A stretch of 64,000 bases of DNA from Bacillota bacterium (GTDB lineage Bacteria > Bacillota > UBA4882 > UBA8346), in contig JAEVYU010000064.1 of assembly GCA_023392595.1 (NCBI GenBank), positions 1 to 64,000 of the forward strand. Reading direction: 5' to 3'. Of the stretch, positions 24,475-33,611 are shown one piece after another; position 1 is the first letter of the stretch; each line of letters opens with the position of its first letter. A model generated the notes under the pieces. It was not told the DNA's origin. It saw nothing but the letters and a program-made list of their open reading frames with translations, and ran no database searches. The position numbers and the translations under genes were made by a program.

Positions 24475-26348
24475 TGTTTCTGAACTCCCTTCCCTTCGAT
24501 AACGGGTATAGCATTTCCATTCATATTTTCTTTACCGGAACGATTTAAATCCTCAATCATTTGGTGAAATTCTCCCCACATTTTCTTCGTGTCATCCCCG
24601 GTCATTTTGGCGCCGGTAAAACGGTAAAAATCATATAGGGCAAAAAAGTCTTTAATTTTTTGAAGGGTACTATCAGAAATTTCCAGTCCTTGAAGATGGT
24701 CAACAACATCGCTGGTCATTCCGGCGGAATTCAAATTATATTTTTCAGCAAGGTAATTGCGGATAATCAAGTGTAACTCATCCAATAACCGTTCTGAGTT
24801 CCCCGTGGTTAAAGCGCGGCCGGCCTCTTCCAATTGCTTTTTGGCAAAATGAGCGGCGCGGATTGCCCGGGCCGAAGGAGTATCGGACTGTAGCCGTTTC
24901 CGCTGTTGATGATGAAAGAAGGAAGCGCCCAGCATCAGTAGGGGGAGGAGTTGCAAAATCCAAAACCATGGTTGATAATAGAAGCGTTCGTTGATCAGCC
25001 TCAATTTACCCGGTGAATCTTTGATAAAAACCAAATCCCGGCCGAAACGCTCGCTAGGACCCGGATTACCCATTCCGGGGCTTTCATTGAAAGCCGGATT
25101 GGCTTTTACGGTAATGGGAATCGCCGGGGTGCTGATTTGCTGGTATTTCCCTGCAACCGGGTTGAAATAAGAAAATACGTAAGGACCGATCTGCTTGATT
25201 TGGGCGTTAAAGGGAATTAATACTTGTTCAAAGGAAACCTCGCCGTTGTTTGGACCGGTAGTGCTTTTCCTCTGGGGATCGTATACTTTAAACCCGTTGG
25301 AAATTTGCAGCACGGGAGCATTAACGGCTTGTAGATTTCCCGTGCCCGAGAGAACCAGTTTCACCGTGAGCGGGTCTCCCTGATTGACCGTTTGAGGGGT
25401 GGCCGCCGCTTTTAACTGAAATTGGCCGACTCCTCCTGAAAAGCCGGCCGGTTTACCCGTTGACGGCAGCGGCAATATATGGAGCTGAATCTTTTTGCTT
25501 TTCACTTGAACGGATTGTCTTTGATAGTTCGGGAAAAAATCGCCGAAAAAATCATCATGGTCCCGGCTTTTAACGATAATATTACAATTCAGGGAAACGG
25601 GGCCCAGAAAAATGGTCCCTGTTTTTACCGGAGTCATCGTGGTGTGAAACTCAACGGCCTTATAAGGCACTCCATGGATGATTTTTTCGGTTTGCAACGG
25701 TTTATCCAATTTGCCGAAAATAAAATCACTCTGGTTCAGGTTAGGATAAGAGACTTCGTTGAGGGAAACGTTTCCCGCCAACAATTTGACGGTTACCGGA
25801 ACGGTCTCACCCTGATATAAAGTGGTTTTGGGCAGACTTAAACTTAAAGTGAGCGGGTCGCTGCCATTCTGTTCTCCTTCACCGTCCCCTTCCGTGTCCG
25901 GGCGGTTTTGTCCCCGGAGGGCGGGAGAGATTGCCCCGGAGTTTCCTCCGGAAGCGCTGGTACCCGTAACGGTGAGAATAACCGAATGGGTACGGAGTTT
26001 ATTATTACCGGCTGTGATTTCAATGGGCCCGATCGTATAACGGCCCGGCTTAAGCCCGGCTACTAAGTAATTGTAAGAGAGCTGGGATGAAAAGGCGCCG
26101 TTAATAATCTGAATTTGGTTTGATGTTCCTGCGTATTGGACACTGAGTCCGTCGGGCGCATTTATTTTTGGACGCCCGGCGGAGGAAGCGCCGTTCACCG
26201 CGACGGTTAATTGAACGGCCTCTCCGACACCGATTTCCTCCGAATCCAGTGTGAGCGTGGCCGAGGCGGCCATTGCCGGCATAGCGGCGATAAACATCAT
26301 CCCCAAAAACAGGGCAATTCCGATTGATATTTTCATAGAAAGTTTCAT
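24471..26348 (-). CDS. batD: BatD family membrane protein
   Basis: A 625-residue protein with a signal peptide (1-27, ending AMAASA), several Ig-like beta domains of the BatD (oxygen tolerance) family (about 30-440; FYPNYQ-type and PVTVKLLAGN stretches), one membrane segment near residue 470 (WFWILQLLPLLMLGA) and a cytoplasmic helical tail. The large domain would face the periplasm. It overlaps batE by 4 nt and follows batC by 60 bp. Confidence 0.88.
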   Translation of the reverse strand: MKLSMKISIGIALFLGMMFIAAMPAMAASATLTLDSEEIGVGEAVQLTVAVNGASSAGRPKINAPDGLSVQYAGTSNQIQIINGAFSSQLSYNYLVAGLKPGRYTIGPIEITAGNNKLRTHSVILTVTGTSASGGNSGAISPALRGQNRPDTEGDGEGEQNGSDPLTLSLSLPKTTLYQGETVPVTVKLLAGNVSLNEVSYPNLNQSDFIFGKLDKPLQTEKIIHGVPYKAVEFHTTMTPVKTGTIFLGPVSLNCNIIVKSRDHDDFFGDFFPNYQRQSVQVKSKKIQLHILPLPSTGKPAGFSGGVGQFQLKAAATPQTVNQGDPLTVKLVLSGTGNLQAVNAPVLQISNGFKVYDPQRKSTTGPNNGEVSFEQVLIPFNAQIKQIGPYVFSYFNPVAGKYQQISTPAIPITVKANPAFNESPGMGNPGPSERFGRDLVFIKDSPGKLRLINERFYYQPWFWILQLLPLLMLGASFFHHQQRKRLQSDTPSARAIRAAHFAKKQLEEAGRALTTGNSERLLDELHLIIRNYLAEKYNLNSAGMTSDVVDHLQGLEISDSTLQKIKDFFALYDFYRFTGAKMTGDDTKKMWGEFHQMIEDLNRSGKENMNGNAIPVIEGKGVQKQ

Positions 26349-26408
26349 TCATCTCTCCTGCCTTATTTCCGTGAGATAGCCCGGACCTGTTTGGTTAAAC
26401 CGGTTTCA

Positions 26409-27194
26409 TTACCAGTCCTGTTTGGGTCGGGAATCATGGGTTCCCATAATCGGGGCTTTACTTTGATCTTGAGTCTTCATCATTTTAAGCAACGCTTCCG
26501 CTTCTTCTTTGGTCATTTGTCCTTTCCCGGTCTGGGAAGGGGAATTTTGCTCCTTTGATTGGCCATGAGCAGGTTGAGGCTGCTGTTTTTCAGAGCCGTT
26601 TTTCGACGAATTGGATTGGTCTGGCTGGGACTTTTTTGAGCCTTGATTGTCAGGTTGATCTTTGGGTGGCGAAGATTGATTGTTTTGCATTTGTTTAAGA
26701 CGGGTTCCGGTTAATTCGTAATTATATTTTGCATCCAAATCGCGGCGATTGGAAATGATTGCTTTTTTGTAGTTTTCAAGAGCGCTTTGATAATAATGAT
26801 TACTCTGTTCCCCTGATGTTTTCTCGGCTTGTTTAAATAAAGCATTACCCAAATTATAAGCGATCCGGTTGGATAAATCCTTTTGAATGCTTTGACCGGA
26901 ATGGAATTCCGGCGCTGCGATTTTTTTTTGGGCATTGCTGAAATTGGCGACTGCCTTCTCATATTGGTTTTCCGCATAAAATACCAGTCCCAAATTATGC
27001 AGAAGATGGGGCGACTCCGGATTATGGGCAGCCATTTGCTCATAAATCGTCCGGGCCCGCTCGGGTTGGGATGCCGTCAACAAGCGGTTGGCCTTGGCCA
27101 TTTTAAGTGTTTGGCCCCAAACCAAAGCGCTGATCGTCAAGAATGCCATCAAAGCCAGGAAGATGTAAAGGATGAGCCTCTGTGGTTTTTTCAT
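26409..27194 (-). CDS. BatC-like TPR protein
   Basis: A 261-residue protein with an N-terminal membrane anchor (about 7-27), TPR repeats (about 35-165: ARTIYEQMAAHNPESPHLLH, GLVFYAENQYEKAVANFSNA) and a Gln/Ser/Pro-rich linker (170-225) with a terminal helical segment. This layout matches BatC, which partners the VWA proteins BatA/BatB. It overlaps batB by 4 nt. Confidence 0.82.
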   Translation of the reverse strand: MKKPQRLILYIFLALMAFLTISALVWGQTLKMAKANRLLTASQPERARTIYEQMAAHNPESPHLLHNLGLVFYAENQYEKAVANFSNAQKKIAAPEFHSGQSIQKDLSNRIAYNLGNALFKQAEKTSGEQSNHYYQSALENYKKAIISNRRDLDAKYNYELTGTRLKQMQNNQSSPPKDQPDNQGSKKSQPDQSNSSKNGSEKQQPQPAHGQSKEQNSPSQTGKGQMTKEEAEALLKMMKTQDQSKAPIMGTHDSRPKQDW

Positions 27195-28243
27195 TTCGAC
27201 ACCTCCCGTTCATTGCGTTTGAAAATATTCCACTCCATGGATTGCAGCGGTCGAATCCCCAGGATTATTTCAAAGGCAATGAAAAGTATTGCTAAAAAAA
27301 GCGGAAATTGATAACGGTCGATAAACCGTTTCTGTAACTTGCTATTGAACTCGGCTTTATTTGATTTGGCAATTTTTTGGCGGTAAAGCTCATCCAGTCC
27401 CATGGAGATGTCCGTGGCGTGATAATAAGCGCCGCCGCCCGCTTTAGCGATTTGTTGCAACATTTCTTCATTCAACTTGGATTTAACCACATTGCCTTGT
27501 TTATCTTTTAAATAGGAACGATTCCCTTTGCCGTCCGGTATGACGATCAATTCCCCTTCGGGACTGCCAATTCCTATCGTATAAACCTGGATGCCGTCTT
27601 TGGCAGCCCGGGCGGCTAAAGGAAGCGGATCTCCCTCATGGTTTTCGCCATCCGTAATCAGGATTAAACTTTTGGTTCCAGTGGAGCCGCCCGATTGAAA
27701 GGCTTTCATCGCGGTTGCAATTGACTCGCCGATAGCCGTACCCCCCCTGGGGATGGTTTCAAAACTTAAAGAATCCAAAGTCAGGGAAAAGGCGTTATAG
27801 TCCAAAGTCAATGGGCATTGTAAAAAACTCGATCCTGAAAAGGCGATTAATCCCACCTTATCGCCGTTTAATTTGTCTAAGAAGTCCTTAATAGCCAATT
27901 TGACCCGTTCCAAGCGATTGGGTTTGATATCCGTGGCCAGCATGCTTTTGGATGTATCGACGGCCAGCATGATTTCCGTCCCCTGCTGGCGGATTTCCTG
28001 CCACTCATAACCCCATTGAGGCCCGATCAGAGCCGCCAGGATAAATAGAATACCCATCAAGCGAATGATCCTTTGCCTCGACCGAAGCTTTTGCCCGGAT
28101 AAGTCGGTAATTTTGGCGATGAGGGTTTTTTCAGCAAAACCTTCGAGATCTTGGCTTGTTTGGCGTTGCGCTCGAATGAACAGGATAATGAGAAAGATGG
28201 GTATAATCAATAACCAGCTATAAATCGGATTGGCCAGGCTCAT
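27191..28243 (-). CDS. batB: BatB-type VWA membrane protein
   Basis: A 350-residue protein with membrane segments at about 8-23, 58-75 and 312-333, flanking a von Willebrand factor A domain. The metal site is intact: AVDTSKS (DxSxS), a threonine near RGGTAIGES, and LITDGENHEGD. VWA domains bind partner proteins through a Mg ion. The gene overlaps both neighbours by 4 nt. Confidence 0.9.
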   Translation of the reverse strand: MSLANPIYSWLLIIPIFLIILFIRAQRQTSQDLEGFAEKTLIAKITDLSGQKLRSRQRIIRLMGILFILAALIGPQWGYEWQEIRQQGTEIMLAVDTSKSMLATDIKPNRLERVKLAIKDFLDKLNGDKVGLIAFSGSSFLQCPLTLDYNAFSLTLDSLSFETIPRGGTAIGESIATAMKAFQSGGSTGTKSLILITDGENHEGDPLPLAARAAKDGIQVYTIGIGSPEGELIVIPDGKGNRSYLKDKQGNVVKSKLNEEMLQQIAKAGGGAYYHATDISMGLDELYRQKIAKSNKAEFNSKLQKRFIDRYQFPLFLAILFIAFEIILGIRPLQSMEWNIFKRNEREVSK

Positions 28244-29247
28244 GGTAATCTCCTGAAAATCGTATTGGTAAGAACGACTTCCCCAAGTAACAAAAATAAG
28301 GATAAGAGCAAAAAATACGGATATAAATCGCGATATTCCTGGTAATGAGGCATCTCGATTTTGGTTTTTTCCATTTTGTCAATTCTGGTAAAAATCTCTT
28401 TCAGGGTATGGGTATCGGTGGCCCGAAAATAATTACCCTTGGTCATTCGGGCAATCTTGGTTAACAGGGCGTCATCCATATCAATTTTGACGTTTTGATA
28501 GGCCGTACGGCCCCACGGATCCTGAAAGGGGTAGGGGACAAGGCCTTTTGAACCGGCGCCGATGGCATAGATGGTTATACCCAGCGCCCCGGCAGCCTCC
28601 GCAGCTGTTTCCGGGGCCACTTCACCTGCGTTATTCACACCATCAGTCAGTAAAACAATCACTTTACTCTTGGCTTTTGATTCCTGAAGCCGGTTCATGG
28701 CTGTCGTCAGGGCGGTACCGATTGCAGTACCGTCTTCGATCATCCCGGCTTTCACTTCCTTGAGGCGTTCGATGCTCCAATCATGATCCCAGGTAAGCGG
28801 GGAGAGGATATAGGGCCTTCCGGCAAAGATCACCATCCCGATCCGATCATAGGGACGCTTGGCAATGAAATCGGAGGTGACTTCTTTCACCACGTCAATC
28901 CGGCTACTTCTTTTGCCCCCAGCCTGAAAGTCCTCCCCCAACATGCTGGCGGATACATCCAATGCCAGCACAATATCGACACCCTCATGACGGACGATGG
29001 CATTTTTGATACCCAATTGGGGGCGGGCCAGGGCAACGATCATCAACAAAAAGGCAGTCAACGTTATCCAAGGGAAAATTGCCAATCCTTTAACCTTCCA
29101 GGTCGGCCGGATATTTTGACCGATGACGATACTGGAGTATAAAATTCCCCCCCGGGATCTGCCAAGCTTTTGGTGACGGAAAATCCCATAACCTAGAATG
29201 GGTACCAATACCAGGAATATCAATAGAATGGGATTGTGAAAAGTCAT
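28240..29247 (-). CDS. batA: BatA-type VWA membrane protein
   Basis: A 335-residue paralogue of the downstream protein: membrane segments at about 7-23, 56-74 and 310-330, and a VWA domain with ALDVSAS (DxSxS), DGTAIGTA and LLTDGVNNAG. In bacteria with this operon BatA and BatB form an envelope complex needed for stress (often oxygen) tolerance. It overlaps the preceding gene by 4 nt. Confidence 0.9.
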   Translation of the reverse strand: MTFHNPILLIFLVLVPILGYGIFRHQKLGRSRGGILYSSIVIGQNIRPTWKVKGLAIFPWITLTAFLLMIVALARPQLGIKNAIVRHEGVDIVLALDVSASMLGEDFQAGGKRSSRIDVVKEVTSDFIAKRPYDRIGMVIFAGRPYILSPLTWDHDWSIERLKEVKAGMIEDGTAIGTALTTAMNRLQESKAKSKVIVLLTDGVNNAGEVAPETAAEAAGALGITIYAIGAGSKGLVPYPFQDPWGRTAYQNVKIDMDDALLTKIARMTKGNYFRATDTHTLKEIFTRIDKMEKTKIEMPHYQEYRDLYPYFLLLSLFLLLGEVVLTNTIFRRLP

Positions 29248-30341
29248 TTTTGATTCTCCTGAACAGTCAAATTGACAACCGGTGCGTTGTTTCCGTTGCC
29301 GGGATGGACCTCCTTGGTTTCTTCAATCAGTTGCCGGGTGAGTGTCAATGATTTTTCAGCCTCGGCAGGGAATGGCGAACATTTGGCAAATTTGACCAGA
29401 TCGGCAGCTTGTAAGAAATCGCTGAGAATCTGTTGGTGATTTTTAGCGAGGGTTCGATCCTCCGTTAAGCTTTCCAAAAATTCCTCGGTTGTCATCTCCA
29501 AAACCCTCATTTGAAAACGGTTTTCCAAATATTCGCGAATGCATTCGGCCAGTTCGGTATAATAAGGCTTGTATTGCTGGTGGAGCAGATAATCCTTTTT
29601 CCGGAGGGCTTCCAGCCTCCGTAAGGCAATCAAGTGAGCCGCCTCCTGCGGCGGTAAGTTGCAGAATTCGGCCGCCGGCATAGCCGGCTTTCGGTTTTTC
29701 AAACGTTTTAGATATTGAATGGCCAGGCAGAGTAGACCAATTCCGGCGAGAATCCCCAGCGCCCACCCTAAAATGAAGTACCGGGGCGGCATCCCTACCG
29801 GCTTTTTAGGTTTCTTCACGGATAAGGCTGCCAATTGCGATTCTGATTTGCCCTTTGGCAACAGCGATTTTATATGGATAAAGTAAGATACGACCGGATA
29901 AACTTTCTGAACCCCTGTTTTACTTTGGTAGGATACTTTAAATCCTTTTAGCCTGTGTTTACCTGCTTCCCAAGCCGTCAACTGATAGTTGAATTTCTGA
30001 CGGATGCCTCCCCAAGGTTTCTCAGTGATCCGCTCACTCTTGGACAGGATTTCCAACCGTCCCAAACCGGTATTGGATAAATCGGGCATATCAAAGCGGA
30101 TTCCTTTTCTGGCTTCCACTTCCAGGGAAACAGGGATGATATCCCCCACATGATAGACTCCGGGGGCTATGATGATCCGGGCTTGAAATGCGTTTTCCTT
30201 TGGTAAGGACAAAGGTTTACAGGCAAAAAAGAGACGGTATGTCAAGATGGCCAGCAACAATAATATCAGGACCATCAGGCCATATCCCAAGAATTTCGAT
30301 AGACGGAGTTTTGATAGATTTTTGTCACGTAGCGCGTTCAT
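29244..30341 (-). CDS. DUF4381-like envelope protein of the Bat operon
   Basis: A 365-residue protein with an N-terminal membrane segment (about 18-38), a beta-rich BatD-like domain of about 120 residues, a second membrane segment (about 187-206) and a cytoplasmic helical domain with the pattern of DUF4381 (ALRRLEALRKKDYLLHQQYK then YYTELAECIREYLENRF). Such proteins commonly lie between DUF58 and VWA genes in this operon. It starts 23 bp after the DUF58 stop. Confidence 0.75.
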   Translation of the reverse strand: MNALRDKNLSKLRLSKFLGYGLMVLILLLLAILTYRLFFACKPLSLPKENAFQARIIIAPGVYHVGDIIPVSLEVEARKGIRFDMPDLSNTGLGRLEILSKSERITEKPWGGIRQKFNYQLTAWEAGKHRLKGFKVSYQSKTGVQKVYPVVSYFIHIKSLLPKGKSESQLAALSVKKPKKPVGMPPRYFILGWALGILAGIGLLCLAIQYLKRLKNRKPAMPAAEFCNLPPQEAAHLIALRRLEALRKKDYLLHQQYKPYYTELAECIREYLENRFQMRVLEMTTEEFLESLTEDRTLAKNHQQILSDFLQAADLVKFAKCSPFPAEAEKSLTLTRQLIEETKEVHPGNGNNAPVVNLTVQENQK

Positions 30342-30364
30342 CGTTTTACCTCGCTGTACATGCT

Positions 30365-31243
30365 TTAACGGATTCGGCGTTCCCGCTTACGGAAAAACTT
30401 TTGCAGGGGTTCGACATAGGAGCGGGCGGTGGAAATCTCAATCCGGTCGATCCGGTGGCGCTTAAAAAGTTTATCGGTGGTCTGCTCCCTTTGCAAAGCT
30501 TCTCTCCGGATGGCATCCCGGATCAGCGGATCGGATGTATCAAGGCTAATCCGGGCTCCCGTTTCCCGGTCTTCCAAGTCGACCAGTCCCACAGAGGGTA
30601 TTTCCGACTCGCGCGGATCATGGACTTCAATGGCCACCAAGTCATGATGCCTAGAAAGATGCTGCAAGGGCCTTTCAAATCCGGAATCCAAAAAATCGGA
30701 AAGCAGAAAAATCACGCTGCGGTGTTTTACGATCCGGCTGGTAAATTCCAAAGCGGCGGATATATTGGTTTTAATGCCGGCCGGCTGATAGCCTAGAATT
30801 TCCCTGACGACCCGCAAAACGTGGTGGCGGCCTTTTTGGGGCGGAATAAACTTTTCGGCATGATCGCTAAAAATGAGCAACCCTACTTTATCATTGTTTT
30901 GAATGGCCAGAAAAGCCAGCAGGGCTGAAATTTCGGCAACAAGGTCGGATTTTAAGGATCGGACGGTTCCGAAACGTTCCGAAGCGCTCAAATCCACCAA
31001 TAACATGATGGTCAATTCCCGTTCCTCAATATAACGCTTGATGTGGGGAATTCCGGTGCGTGCCGTGACATTCCAGTCGATGGAACGCACATCATCGCCG
31101 GGAATATAGGTCCTGACTTCGTCGAATTCAACACCCATCCCCTTAAAAACACTGGTGTAATGCCCCGACATGGCATGATTACTTAAACGGGCTATTTTCA
31201 ACTGGATCTTCCTGACCTTTTTAAGGGTTTCCTTGGCAAGCAT
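30365..31243 (-). CDS. DUF58 protein
   Basis: A 292-residue cytoplasmic DUF58 protein. The diagnostic segment YIPGDDVRSIDWNVTARTG lies at about residues 48-66, followed by a VWA-like fold with LLVDLSASE (DxSxS). DUF58 proteins are almost always next to MoxR ATPases and are presumed clients or adaptors. A GGGAAGGGA site precedes the ATG. Confidence 0.92.
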   Translation of the reverse strand: MLAKETLKKVRKIQLKIARLSNHAMSGHYTSVFKGMGVEFDEVRTYIPGDDVRSIDWNVTARTGIPHIKRYIEERELTIMLLVDLSASERFGTVRSLKSDLVAEISALLAFLAIQNNDKVGLLIFSDHAEKFIPPQKGRHHVLRVVREILGYQPAGIKTNISAALEFTSRIVKHRSVIFLLSDFLDSGFERPLQHLSRHHDLVAIEVHDPRESEIPSVGLVDLEDRETGARISLDTSDPLIRDAIRREALQREQTTDKLFKRHRIDRIEISTARSYVEPLQKFFRKRERRIR

Positions 31244-31300
31244 TTGGGTCCCTTCCCTTTTTTATATATTCAAGGATGGAATTAAATTCTTTGTCTACGT

Positions 31301-32290
31301 TTAAGGTACATCTATCCCTTGAAAAATAGTTTTGATGACCTCATCAACTTTTACTTCTTCGGCTTCCGCTTCATAGGTAAGGATGATCCGGTGCCGTAGG
31401 ATATCGGGTCCGATGATTTTAATATCATTGGGAACGACATAACCTCTGCCTTGCATAAAAGCGTAAGCTTTTGCGGCGAGGGTCATGTTGATGGTGGCCC
31501 TTGGCGATGCGCCGTATTCAATATAATCCGCCATGTCCAGTTGATACCGGGCCGGTTCCCGGGTTGCCGCCACAATCCTGACAATATAGTCCCGGATCTT
31601 CGGATCCAGATAAACTTGGTCGACAACCTTGCGGACTTCCAGGATATCCTGGGGGGAAACCACCGGATGAATATCCATCATTCTGGATGTTTGCCCCATT
31701 CGTTCCGCGATCAATGTTTCCTCTTCGATCGTGGGATAGGATATTTGCAACTTTAGCATGAAACGATCCAATTGCGCCTCTGGCAGGGGATAAGTTCCCT
31801 GCTGTTCGACGGGATTTTGTGTGGCAAGCACCATAAAGGGCTCAGGGAGTTTAAAGGTATTTTCACCGATGGTCACTTGTTTTTCTTCCATCGCTTCCAG
31901 CAGGGCGCTTTGAACTTTTGCCGGGGCGCGGTTAATTTCATCAGCCAATACGATCTGGGCAAACAGGGGCCCCTTTTTGGTTGAAAATTGGCTGGTCTGC
32001 GGATTATAAATTAAAGTCCCGATGAGATCGGCGGGTAGTAAATCCGGCGTAAACTGGATCCGTTGGAAATCAGCATCGATCGAGGCGGCCAGGCTCTTTA
32101 CGGAAAGTGTTTTTGCAAGGCCCGGCACTCCTTCCAGAAGTACATGCCCTCCGGAAAGTAAACCCAGTAGTAAACCATCAATCAATTTTCCCTGGCCGAT
32201 GATGACTTTGGAAATCTGGTCTTTTAACTGGGTAATAAATGCGCTCTTTCCTTTAATTGCCTCATTGACTGCGGTGAGACCTTCAAACAT
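31301..32290 (-). CDS. MoxR-family AAA+ ATPase
   Basis: A 329-residue AAA+ chaperone-like ATPase. Walker A GVPGLAKT is at about 54-61, Walker B VLADEINRAP at about 116, sensor motif ATQNPVEQQGTYPLPEAQLD and the arginine finger LDRF follow. MoxR proteins remodel or activate VWA-domain partners, here the DUF58, BatA and BatB proteins. It is the first gene of the eight-gene operon (32290 down to 23650), with a strong GGAGGAGG site. Confidence 0.95.
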   Translation of the reverse strand: MFEGLTAVNEAIKGKSAFITQLKDQISKVIIGQGKLIDGLLLGLLSGGHVLLEGVPGLAKTLSVKSLAASIDADFQRIQFTPDLLPADLIGTLIYNPQTSQFSTKKGPLFAQIVLADEINRAPAKVQSALLEAMEEKQVTIGENTFKLPEPFMVLATQNPVEQQGTYPLPEAQLDRFMLKLQISYPTIEEETLIAERMGQTSRMMDIHPVVSPQDILEVRKVVDQVYLDPKIRDYIVRIVAATREPARYQLDMADYIEYGASPRATINMTLAAKAYAFMQGRGYVVPNDIKIIGPDILRHRIILTYEAEAEEVKVDEVIKTIFQGIDVP

Positions 32291-32401
32291 GACGACTTTC
32301 CTCCTCCGTGGATAGCGATATTTAAAAATGTTAAGAATTTAGTCTTCCAAACATTAAACGGATAATGATTCCTTTCGGTTTCCATTTTAAAAAAAATGAT
32401 A

Positions 32402-32428
32402 GCTACCCCTGATCGGAGGGGAGTTTTT
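32402..32428 (+). terminator. Weak hairpin before the AbrB-like gene
   Basis: CTACCCC and GGGGAG flank TGATCGGA and are followed by TTTTT. It is read on the plus strand in the short gap behind moxR. It could be an attenuator ahead of the next gene; no plus-strand gene lies upstream. Confidence 0.35.
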
Positions 32429-32489
32429 CAGTATGATTTTCCGTGAACGGGTTATGTTAAATTCAAAAAGAAATGAAAGGATGTTCAAT

Positions 32490-32693
32490 ATGGAACAAAT
32501 ATTAGAAATGAATGAAGCCAATCAGTTAACCATTCCAAGTTCAATTGCGGAATCGTTGGACCTGAAACCGGGGGCGCATTTTACAGCCCGGGAAGAAGCA
32601 GGAAGATTCATTATCGAATACGTGCCCTTTTCCAGTTTGAAACAGGCGGAATCTTTGAATCAAACCGTCAAATCGTTGCAAAAAGACGAATAG
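32490..32693 (+). CDS. AbrB/MazE-type small DNA-binding protein
   Basis: A 67-residue protein. MEQILEMNEANQLTIPSSIA followed by LDLKPGAHFTAREEAGRFII is the swapped-hairpin AbrB fold, in which the usual GRVTIP strand reads NQLTIP. The C-terminal 25 residues are helical. The frame opens at 32433, but GAAAGGA lies 8 nt before ATG 32490. No toxin partner follows, so a transition-state type regulator is as likely as an antitoxin. Confidence 0.75.
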   Translation: MEQILEMNEANQLTIPSSIAESLDLKPGAHFTAREEAGRFIIEYVPFSSLKQAESLNQTVKSLQKDE

Positions 32694-32778
32694 AATCCTT
32701 TAAAACGGATGGAAGGATTTAAGCTTGTCCAGTCTGTGAATACCTCCCAATACATTTCCTGTGAATCACCGCTTTGAA

Positions 32779-32807
32779 TTGAATTCAAAATTTTTTTGCA
32801 GTATAAT
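32779..32807 (+). promoter_or_regulatory. Sigma-A promoter
   Basis: TTGAAT (32779-32784) and TATAAT (32802-32807) with 17 bp between, 44 bp upstream of the 67-residue protein gene at 32851. Confidence 0.7.
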
Positions 32808-32850
32808 ATAGGTTATCAATGAATGAAAAAGAAAAGGAATGAGGGATAGG

Positions 32851-33054
32851 ATGAATTTCTTAGTAAAGGCGGTTGATTTTAAAAATAACGTGTTTTACGC
32901 AACTCCGCCTGATCCGCAAGGGTTAAGAAATTTAAGCTCCAAAGATAAAGCCGAGATTTTTAAGTTGAAAAAGAATGCCCTGGATACGATCATAAAAATG
33001 AAGCAGGGGCAAGATATGAGAAACTATGTTTATCATATCGAACAAATCGAGTAG
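32851..33054 (+). CDS. Conserved-looking small hypothetical protein
   Basis: A 67-residue protein (MNFLVKAVDFKNNVFYATPP... ending YVYHIEQIE), with a likely short beta-hairpin then a charged helix. It has its own good promoter and GAGGG 7 nt before ATG 32851; the upstream in-frame ATG at 32839 is less likely. I do not recognise the family. Confidence 0.6.
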   Translation: MNFLVKAVDFKNNVFYATPPDPQGLRNLSSKDKAEIFKLKKNALDTIIKMKQGQDMRNYVYHIEQIE

Positions 33055-33371
33055 GGGAAATGGATATCTCCGGGACTTGAGGTTTTTTCATATTGAAAAT
33101 TCATCAAAAAGTCATCCAGGATGATTGACAAGCAATTTAGGAAAGTGGTTTAATGAAGTTAATATTTTAATGCGTCGTATTTGAAAATCGAAATGTTTTG
33201 TGAATATTCAGTCCGGTTCAAGACAAAGGCGAAAACCTCTGGTCTTGGTCAAAACGAAGGAATCGTGGAGACGATAGGGCTGGGTTACCCAATTTGATTG
33301 TTTTTTAAGGATGCTTACCGGAGAAATGGACTCTAGGATAATAAAAAACGATCAATCACAAGGAGGTTGCT
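33055..33371. other. Intergenic stretch with possible structured leader
   Basis: No gene is seen. The first 140 bp are AT-rich and could hold a promoter; 33219-33306 contains a chain of short hairpins, listed separately. The strong ribosome binding site of the next gene closes the interval. Confidence 0.5.
33219..33306 (+). ncRNA. Possible structured leader RNA
   Basis: CAAGAC/GTCTTG encloses AGG-CGAAAA-CCT; then come ATCGT-GGAG-ACGAT, TGGG-TTA-CCCA, and CAAT-TTG-ATTG followed by six T. Purine-rich single strands (CAAAACGAAGGA, GATAGGGC) separate the stems. It lies 66 bp upstream of the 72-residue gene. I compared it mentally with c-di-GMP, TPP, SAM, glycine, fluoride and guanidine classes without a match. 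Confidence 0.3.
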
Positions 33372-33590
33372 ATGGGAATTTTAGAAGAATCAAAGGTGGC
33401 ACAGGTCATAAACAGGTTGGAAGATACCCGTTCCTTGCTGAACGATATCAATGCCGTCGATAACCGGTTTAATGATAAAATCGCCAAAATGCTCCAAACG
33501 ATAACGGAGTATCAAAAGGATCTGGGCAATATCAAAGAACAATTGAATGTCGAAAATTTGGGCGTCAAAGTCAAATCATCTCCGTTTTGA
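33372..33590 (+). CDS. Small coiled-coil hypothetical protein
   Basis: A 72-residue acidic/basic helical protein (MGILEESKVAQVINRLEDTR ... TEYQKDLGNIKEQL), predicted as one long amphipathic helix. An excellent AAGGAGG site lies 7 nt before the ATG. It is preceded by the possible structured leader and convergent with the GerMN-like gene. I do not recognise the family. Confidence 0.6.
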   Translation: MGILEESKVAQVINRLEDTRSLLNDINAVDNRFNDKIAKMLQTITEYQKDLGNIKEQLNVENLGVKVKSSPF

Positions 33591-33611
33591 ACCCTTTCTC
33601 AGGAAGGGTTT
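33590..33611. terminator. Shared hairpin between convergent genes
   Basis: AACCCTT and AAGGGTT form a 7-bp stem between the stop at 33590 and the minus-strand stop at 33599. No strong T-run follows on either strand. Confidence 0.35.

Noticed and set aside
32490..33054. Toxin-antitoxin pair (AbrB-like gene plus the 67-residue gene)
   Set aside because: The second gene has its own promoter 158 bp away and no toxin fold is recognisable.
33219..33306. c-di-GMP-I riboswitch
   Set aside because: The GCAAACC and ACGCAAAGCC core and GNRA-receptor arrangement are missing.
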